A stretch of 64,000 bases of DNA from Micrasema longulum (lineage: Eukaryota > Arthropoda > Insecta > Trichoptera > Brachycentridae): positions 1-64,000 of the forward strand of contig JAGVSM010004562.1 in the NCBI GenBank assembly GCA_022494885.1, given 5' to 3'. Position numbers and translations under genes: made by a program. Every line of letters begins with the position of its first letter. The first letter of the stretch is position 1. The notes under the pieces are model-generated. The model did not search any database, was not told the DNA's origin, and worked only from the letters and a program-made list of their open reading frames with translations. Positions 39,701 through 48,700 of the stretch are shown piece by piece.

Positions 39701-42700
39701 ACGAATATTGATTTTTGTACCTGAATTGACAAGTAAATAAAACAGTCTTTGCTAATGTTAGTCTAATGAGAAAGTTATTTAACGATTCTTTTTATTTGTT
39801 AACAGACCATCAAAATAAGGTAAAAAAAAAATAATTATGTATCGTATTATCATCACCATGATTTTTGCGTAATTTTGAAATTACTCCGCCCGTAACGTCA
39901 CTAGTTGCCTTACAATATTTGAGTTTGTCCAAATGTTCGTAAACAAAAGACTGGATTTCACCCCCTCGGGATTCATTAAGATTAACAAATTACAACAGGG
40001 ATAGAGAATACCTTAAATAAGGGAATATGGAAGTCTAGGCATTTACAGGGCTTATGACCTGTCATTGGCTGATTTAAGTGGCCACTTTACACACTGGTAA
40101 CATTCGCCATTTTGCCTATGTTTGAACATGCACTTCTGTTCTCTCCATTGCAATATATATATGTATTATTATGTATACCCATACATTTTTTACTTATATG
40201 TAATGATGATTATTTTTATATTTTTCTTACTCTTCTTAATTCATTATTATTTTTTGCTACTTTATGAGTAAAATGCATGTCTGTCTTTATAGTTAATAAT
40301 GCATTTCTGTTCTTTCCACTGCAATATATGTATTTACTTTATGTTTAGTATACCTATATATTTTATATGTAAAGATGATTTTCTTCGTATTTTTATTTAT
40401 CTTCTAAAAATATTTTTTTTTTGCAACTTCTGTCATAATTTGTATATATGTCTGTCTTAATTTGTATATATGTATGTAAAAACCTACAAGGCGTTTAAAT
40501 AAATAAATAATCAAGGCTCTAGGCGCTTTTTTTGGGAAATACACGCCGTGGGAAAATATCTATAATCATTTTAAAAGTAGTGCTTTAGTAACGTAATCCA
40601 GGGAGAAAATATGGGAATACGTTTGCATAAAGAAAAGTGAGACCTTGTTTACTCTTCAATAAGGACAAAATTTTTAAATTTTAACGATAAATAACTGAAA
40701 TGCGCGTGAATTGTGTCATTTCCAGAAATCATTGTTTTTAATATATTTCTTGAAAAATACAAGTACCTACACAGTGCTATTATATATAATTCCCTTCCGA
40801 TTCGATTAAAGTGTAAGCTATAAAATGTACCCTTCTGGTGCAGTTAGGGTGGAAAGGAACTTAACGAGGACAAACTATCGCCTTAAATAATGGGGTAGGT
40901 AGAGAATAGGTGGAAAGGGTAGTAGGGATGTAGTCGCTGGGGGAGGACGTACTTACTATTATCTCAACCCTCGGTACTAAGAGCCGTGTGGGAGGAAGCT
41001 AAAAGCTATGAATCTTGAATGAAAATTGTACAAGGTAGGCATATTTAAGTTCAAGATATTACATATTCCACACTAGCCACTTATGTATGTATGTAATTAC
41101 TATGAGGTGGCGTATGTCAAGTATAATATACGCCGATATTCAGTTTATGGCCACTTACACTACCATCGCGCCATTTCCCGTAGAGGTAGACAGAGAGGAT
41201 GGACCGCCACAAACGTATTTCCTGACGTATATTCCTAGCTTCTTTCATATTCAGACGTCTTCTCGCACATGCCCCCCGGTTGTGTCTTCTACCTTTGACA
41301 TGACCAGGGCTGCTATTCTAAACGCTCCCGCGGCCGTAAAGAACGCTTTTATAGCGCATATTTGGTACGTAAATATAGCCGCCCAGATTTGAGATATTGG
41401 TTTAACTGAACATGCTACGTTTTTCTTGGCCGTCATCGTCCTGCTTTACCATTCATTCTCAGCATATGTATCCGTTTTATCATTTTTTCTTCATCCATCC
41501 GTTCTATACTGTTGTGTCTATGCGTTTTATATTAGTGTACAGAGACTAGCATAAGATATTTGGTGTTTATTCTTTAGAACTTCATGTCATAATTTTAATT
41601 TTAAAATCAAACACTGATTTGAATCTACTTAAAATCGTTTTTTTTAAACATAAAATTCAGACAATTGTTAATTTAAATTTAATAAATTAACAAACGAACC
41701 TTATATCTTCACTTGTAATAAACATTAAAAAAAAAACATTATTTCACTTTATGTACCTACACACTTGCATGATGCGTTTTTGAAAAAGGAAAAATAAATC
41801 ATTTAAAAATGCATTTGTGTTTACATTAATCCTTATTTAACCCTTATACTGCTAAACAACGATATATCGTTGTTGTTAATCCCTATCATAAAGTTCTAAC
41901 TAGACTGATGCTGACGTCATAATCCCCAGAAGGGTAAATGAATTCGGGAACTGTTTGTTGCACTTAACCGTCAGTGGTATAAAACATTTTCAAAACATAA
42001 AAATGACTTATTCGACGGGTTATTATTTAGTTTCGTACCTATTTCAGCCCTACGGAAAATTTTATACAAAAAATGTTTTCTTACGCGCTGTAAAAATTTA
42101 AGCATTAAATTGTACGGCAAAGTTTCTTGAAAATGAATAAAAAATCATTTAAAATATTTTAATGAAAACGAACAACTTTGAACGACGTCACTTGTTCATA
42201 TGAATCAATCAATGATAAGAGGGTTGTGTAAGATTTCCGGTTTGCTAATCGTCAATGGACCAATCAACAGAACTAACCGAGAAAAAGCGGAAGAGAACTT
42301 GTGACGTCACACGCGGATTAATGTCAGAAATACAAAACTTTAAAATATCGTAGCGCTGATAATACGATACATAAAAATTGAAAAAAAAAGCTTTGTCTAT
42401 TAATTTTTTTTTTTAAAACCTCTAAACATCCTCATTATAAATTTACTTATGTTGTTTAAATTCGCAGTGCTTTTAAGAAAAGAGAAACGACTAAACACGG
42501 GAAACTTCTAGCTAGTCGGGACCTGAAACTGAACCTTTTTACATTCCAAAAACAGTGAAATAAAAAATAAATCAATGTTAATAGTTAGATTTTTAATCAC
42601 TTATATGATATTTGAGGAAAATAATTATATTTGGTGTTTTTCCCGCTATTAAACCCGAGTCAGTGATTACGAAAATATTGATGTACTTCCGTAATGAATA

Positions 42701-45700
42701 ACTAATTGAATACTTTACCTTTAATATAATAACTCTTATCTAGTGAGGTCCCTATATCACCGGAAAACCCCATAATTAAGAATATAAACAAATAAGTAAA
42801 GAGCCATAAAACATAAAAATAATTCACCATGGAACCTAATGATTGTCAATTAGGACGTTTGAATATAAAAAAAATCATTTGCTAATTTATTATAATGGGT
42901 ACCCACAGTAATGGGAAATCAAAATGTTTTAGCTGTTCATTAGGTAGTAATTATTACTCTACTAACAAAACGTAATTATTACCATACAAACTCTATTCTA
43001 CAAACAAAACGTAAATGAGGTATATCAGCTCGATATTGATCCAAAAATACTTCAGAAAAAGCTTCTTTGATTTCGTGCTCTTCGTAAGAGTCATATTATA
43101 AATTATTATCACAACCACTTAAAAAATATCGTTATTGTCATATTCACTTTCGGAATAGGTTGAGCTGCTAAGCCTCCGAGTTTCTCGGCGAGGTACAATT
43201 ATTTCTTTATCACTTTCACTATCCGTTATCATATTGAATTATATATTTTGTAAATTTATTCATAATAAAAAGGACGCTTTGCAGAGTTAAATTGTTAATT
43301 AGAGTAACAAAGTAAGATTAAAAATATATATAAATGTAAAAAATATGTAATTTACCTCAGCTGTTTGTAATTTCGGCAACTGTTGTCTATCTCGCTCAGT
43401 CCATTATGCGTGAACTAGCTATTATCGAAACGGAATATTTTTCTTAGAAGAAATATCAATTTGTGAGACAGTTGTACAAAAACATATTTTTTTTAAATTT
43501 AAATTATACTATAACAACTACCAAGAAATAATATCACTTCTTTGTACATTTACCGGTTACCTTTAGGTTTCAATCTAAATAACTCCCTACAAACATTTAG
43601 ACATACTAAAATATTGTTGATTAAAATAACTTGCATAAAAAATTTAAAGTAGTTTTAGGCATTACCTAGGAGGTGAAATAATTTATCCAGATGAAACTTA
43701 CCGACATCAATAAAGGTTTCAGCTCTTTTAGTTTGCAAAAGTCAACAGATGGAAGAGTTGAGGTAATGTAAAAATAATCATGAATATGTATGTGTAGACA
43801 TACCCAGAATAGTGAATATCTCGCAGTGTGTAAAATGGTAATTTAAACCAGCCAATGACAGATCATAAGTCCTATAAATGCCTAGACTTCCATATTCCCT
43901 TGGCAAAAATATTTTTCCTCTCTGTTGCAACAAATTTCAAGATATATTTTACTCAATTTTTGTTTAAATGCATTGATGGAAGTGGTAGGTTTGATAATTT
44001 ATAACAGAGCACTTTGCTCCGCAATTAACAAAAAAACTATAATGATTATTTCGTTTCAATAATAACGATGCGCCTTGAGATTGCAGTACGAGATCAGTTT
44101 GTTTGTTTTTATTTTCAATTAAGAAAGGGTTTACAACCGCTGTACGAAAATTGTCTATTTACGGCACGAGTTGTCCATCTTGCTCACTCCATTAGGCTTG
44201 AATTAGATATTTATGAAATGGAAGATTTTTCTTGGAATTGCTATTAATTGATAAAACAGTAGTGTGTTTGGAAAACAACGTATTCGATAAAATATTTTTG
44301 AAATGTATAAATAAGAGGATTTCTGATTAGATTCTTGAAAAACTGCGTAGCAGCGTAAGGGTTAAATCAGAAAACACTCAGAACCTATTGTAATATTATC
44401 AATAGAATTACCACGGTAATTAGCTAAAAGTTTATCGATTCTTTAACTATTTTACATTATATATCAATAAATGCTTACTTTTTAAAAATGTTTTTTTTTA
44501 TAAATTTTTCCAAAACTAAATATAAGTACCTAAATTCCTATAACTAAATCAACCACTGGCCTTACTCGAACCATTGGTTTTTCCCACGTTTTTCCCATAA
44601 TTATAATCATTGGACATGCTGACCTTAATACGTTTAATTTATGATTACTTAAGTACCTAGAATTGAATGGCTATAAGAGGACCATCAGTCCATTTAATCT
44701 TCACATTCGTTCGAAAATGCCCTAATAAGACAAAACAGTAGTTGAATTTTTTTGTTTTCGGGTTTAAAACAAAAAGTTTTAAGTAGACTCAAATCAGTGT
44801 TTGATTAAAATTACTGACTTATCGACGGGCTCGAATACTATCAAATCTGCATTTTGCGAGGTTAACAGGGGAGCAAAAACAACCCTTGATATATTTTTAA
44901 GAAACTATCAGATACTATAGAATTGCCAAACATGTATCTATTGACATACGATACTTAATCTGAGAAAAGAGCTTTTCGAGCGATTTACAATATGAGTCCC
45001 CGAGAATCGCTTAGAGATGTGTAAAAAACAATATATTGACAGTCAACATTCACACGTCGATATATCTATGAAAACTTAATGTATGTACATAAAAATATTG
45101 TTGATTTTAGAAGAAACAGAGATTTTCATAGGTTCACACAAATTCACAAATTCACTAAAAATTCTTTTGCCTCAAACTGCATACGATTCTTCAGTAAGGT
45201 ACTTCTTGAAATCCAGACTTTGCCAACATTTTTTTTAAATTTTGCTAAGCACAGCCTGTTTGGAAAGAATTACTATAGAGTCGAAGAATATTTGCAGGAC
45301 ATTAGATTCGTGATTATTGATTTTAGTTTTTTTATCTAAATTATATTGTTGATTCAAATTTATTCGTTTGATAGGTTTGATTTACTAATAAATGATTTAT
45401 AGTTTATAATTATAGTTTTATTGAAAATTATAAGAAATTCGATGAATCCTATATAAATAATAATGGCAATCTTCTGTAAACCTTGCAAAATGCGAGCAGA
45501 GCATCACGGCGGCCGTGCCCTGCGATCATTTGAATCTTGCCTTCCTAGTTAGTCACACGTACTCGAAACTATATTGAAGCCTGAATAATATATTGTAATA
45601 AGAAGAAGAGTTTCGTTATATTTCAAAGTATTCTAATCACCTGCGCCTAGTGTAAAACAACGTGCAAATACATAAAAGTATTTCTGGGTATAAATAAAAT

Positions 45701-48700
45701 AAAGAATTTCTTCCACCAACTCTAGAAATGTAAAGATTGTTTAAACTTTAAACTACGTATAACACATTAGGATGTAGGTTAGAAAAAAAAAATTCTCGCA
45801 GGTTTTGCTATGACTTCCATTCCACGTAATCCAAAGACGTTTGCAATCTCTTTACAAATCTTCCCTTTACTCCTTGTAAGGTTGTTTCTAATTTACGATT
45901 AGAGAAAGGAAGAGATAGGAAATGGGAAGATCCGATCCGAGAGGAAAGAATTACTGGGAATTTAGGTTGAAAGGTGTGCCTGAAAATGTTTTCCCAAGAT
46001 CGGACGAAAAACAGGAAATGAAAATTCCATTTTAATAAAGGAATAATTTGGATTTCGTAGGGCTTCCGATAATTCGCAGTCGAACATTCAGACTTGTTTT
46101 TAATGAAAAAAAAATTAGATGGCTCTGAGAAAAAAACGGTTTGGAAAATCTCATCACTCTGTTAAATTGTCAATAAAGGGGTGTAAAATAAAAGAGCAAA
46201 CGATTTGTTTTAGGTACGTGTAGGCCATTATAATGTCATCAAATAAATTGAATACCAGGTTGAGATTTGAAGTGAGATATAAAAATACGAACCGGGGAAT
46301 TGAATTTTCATAAGTATTACTATTTATCACAGGAAGCTAGATACGTAACAAACAGAATGAAGGTAAATTGTAAACAAATATCACCTAAAGCTAAAATAGC
46401 AGTGTCTGAGAAATCAAAATTATTACAAATCATTTGGACACAGTTAGAACATTTAAGTAAATTAGATATTACTTTAATTAAAGGTTACGTATAGTAATAG
46501 AAACATTATTTAGCATCATTCCAATATAAGCAATGTTACTGATGATTGAACTGTTAATCTTACACAGATAGTTAGTTAAAAATCGGTGATTGAAATTTCA
46601 AACTAAAGCTTTAAAAATCCCACTAGAAATAAATGCAGGAACTTACGTAAAAACTCGTGAAAATGCCTTCTTGTCATGCTTCGTTCGCCTGTTACAGGCA
46701 TTTTATTTAAAAAAAATCATAATTCCAGATTAAATAAGTTAAAACATATTTGAAATGTATTAAAACCACTTCAAAGTAATTAAATTTTCACTGTAATTCG
46801 ATCAACCTTTGGGAATATTTCTAAAAGCTTGAGCCGCCTGCCTCCATGTAAATATACATGGCAAAATTTGACTCACGGTGCGCAGTGGCGCTTTAAAATA
46901 TTTTTAAAAATACATAAATTTATTTGCAAGTTTAGAGACAAACTTTGAGCTAGACGCGCGTCGGTTTAAATTGTGAAATGTTTGAAAAATATAAGGTCTA
47001 AAATATCTAGCGTCTGCGGCCGACTAGTCCGTGTCTTGGGCATTAAGTTCGATCGTTTTAAATGGAAAATCAATAACAGAATGAACTATTTCTGACGGTT
47101 TTTTAAGAAGTTAATAATCAATTTCATTTAAAAAATGGAGTCACTTTAGGTGACTCGTATACATAGACGATTTGTAATAAACTTAATGGAAAAAATAGCA
47201 ATAATAAGTAAAACAAAATATATAAATTAGTTAATGTAAGTCAGGAAACGAGAAGAGATTAAGAGTTAATATAAGTGGTAGAACGAATAACCGTCATAAA
47301 GAAGGTTTACCAGTGAAAGCCACAAAGGGAGTAAAAGTTGTGTTTACGGAAGAAAATGAATTGATTCTGGAATAACTTTATGGCCCAGAAGAAGAAAACA
47401 CAGATGTATTTTAATGGGGATGACTGGCTCTTCCTGGAATGGGGTTTCTCCAAACTGAGAGGGATTCATTTATACAATTTACTAACAAACAGAGAGAGCA
47501 CGATCTGGTGGCTACTAGAGATTTGATTGGCTAACAGATTTTCAATTGCCAAAATCAATTATTCAGTTTAATTTAATGAAACAAACAATCGTCATTACGA
47601 CTAATCAGTAATAGATACAAATAATATCTAATAAATATAATAATATCAATATTGGAAACGCTAACTCTGTGATTATTCATTACAACAAAATATATATAAA
47701 ACAACTGTGTTTTTAACCGCATAATTTATTTTTTTCTATCGACCGATTTCAAAACTAGACAAGCTTCTTTATCAAGGATCAACTAATTAACATAAATAAT
47801 TAAGTATACCTTGATAGAAAAGCTTGTGTAACTTTTAAGCCGGTTGGTAGAAAACATAAAAAAAAGTATATGTCTATATTTGTAAAAATAAAATAAAGTG
47901 TTCAGTAGACTCAAATCAGTGTTTGATTTCTAATATTATAAGTTTAAATATGGAGTTCTACAAGATGAACACCAAATCAATCAATAAAAATAAGTGGTTA
48001 AGCGCAAAGATATTTATTTTATTACAAATAATATCGATTATTTTATGGTTGAATTGAAATATTTTAATGCTTCACTCGGTATTTTACCATTTTGGTCTTA
48101 TGTATATTTCGAGTTTTTTTCAAATTGCAGATGGTATACAGATATATTTGTAATAGTTAAGGGCTATTGGAAAAAAGTGTGACCAGGCCCCGACTACCAT
48201 GGAAAGTAAACAGTCATCTTCAAATAAAATCTGATTTATCTGAATAAAAAATCAATGTTAATCCATATAATTATCTCAGACATGTTGAAGTAAACATGTA
48301 ACGATGGAAGAAACTTAAATTTTTCAAATAAATATACACATTTTCAGTACGAAACATTGAAAATTTATATTTTAAAATACGCAAACATGTTAAATCCACA
48401 AATAACCGACGAAACTATTTCAATTTTTTGTACAAATAAACACATTTTAGACCAAAAATATTGATTTTACTTTATAGAAAATTTAATATTAAAGGAGCAG
48501 ATAGACACATTTAAAAAAAAAATAAAATTAAAAATAAATGCATACTGCAAATAAATAAAATTTTCGTAATTTCAGCATATGTTAATTTGGTTTTTCTTTT
48601 ATTTTTCTTTTCTTTTCATTTATTTTCTTTTCTTTTCATGGTCATGTCATACCATATATATGTGCAATAAACTTTTTAATAATTAAAAAGGGAATGGCCC

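Larger units (their letters stand above)
41841..44361. mobile_element. piggyBac-type element, degenerate, TTAA at both ends
   Basis: The left end is TTAA then CCCTTATACTGCTAAAC. The right end is GTAGCAGCGTAAGGG then TTAA. The ends pair as CCC-starting terminal repeats of about 15 bases with three mismatches, and both TTAA copies (41,837-41,840 and 44,362-44,365) are intact. TTAA duplication and CCC-type ends are the hallmark of the piggyBac superfamily. The length is 2.5 kb, but only a tiny coding remnant is seen, and another MITE and a dispersed repeat are nested in it. Confidence 0.72.
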
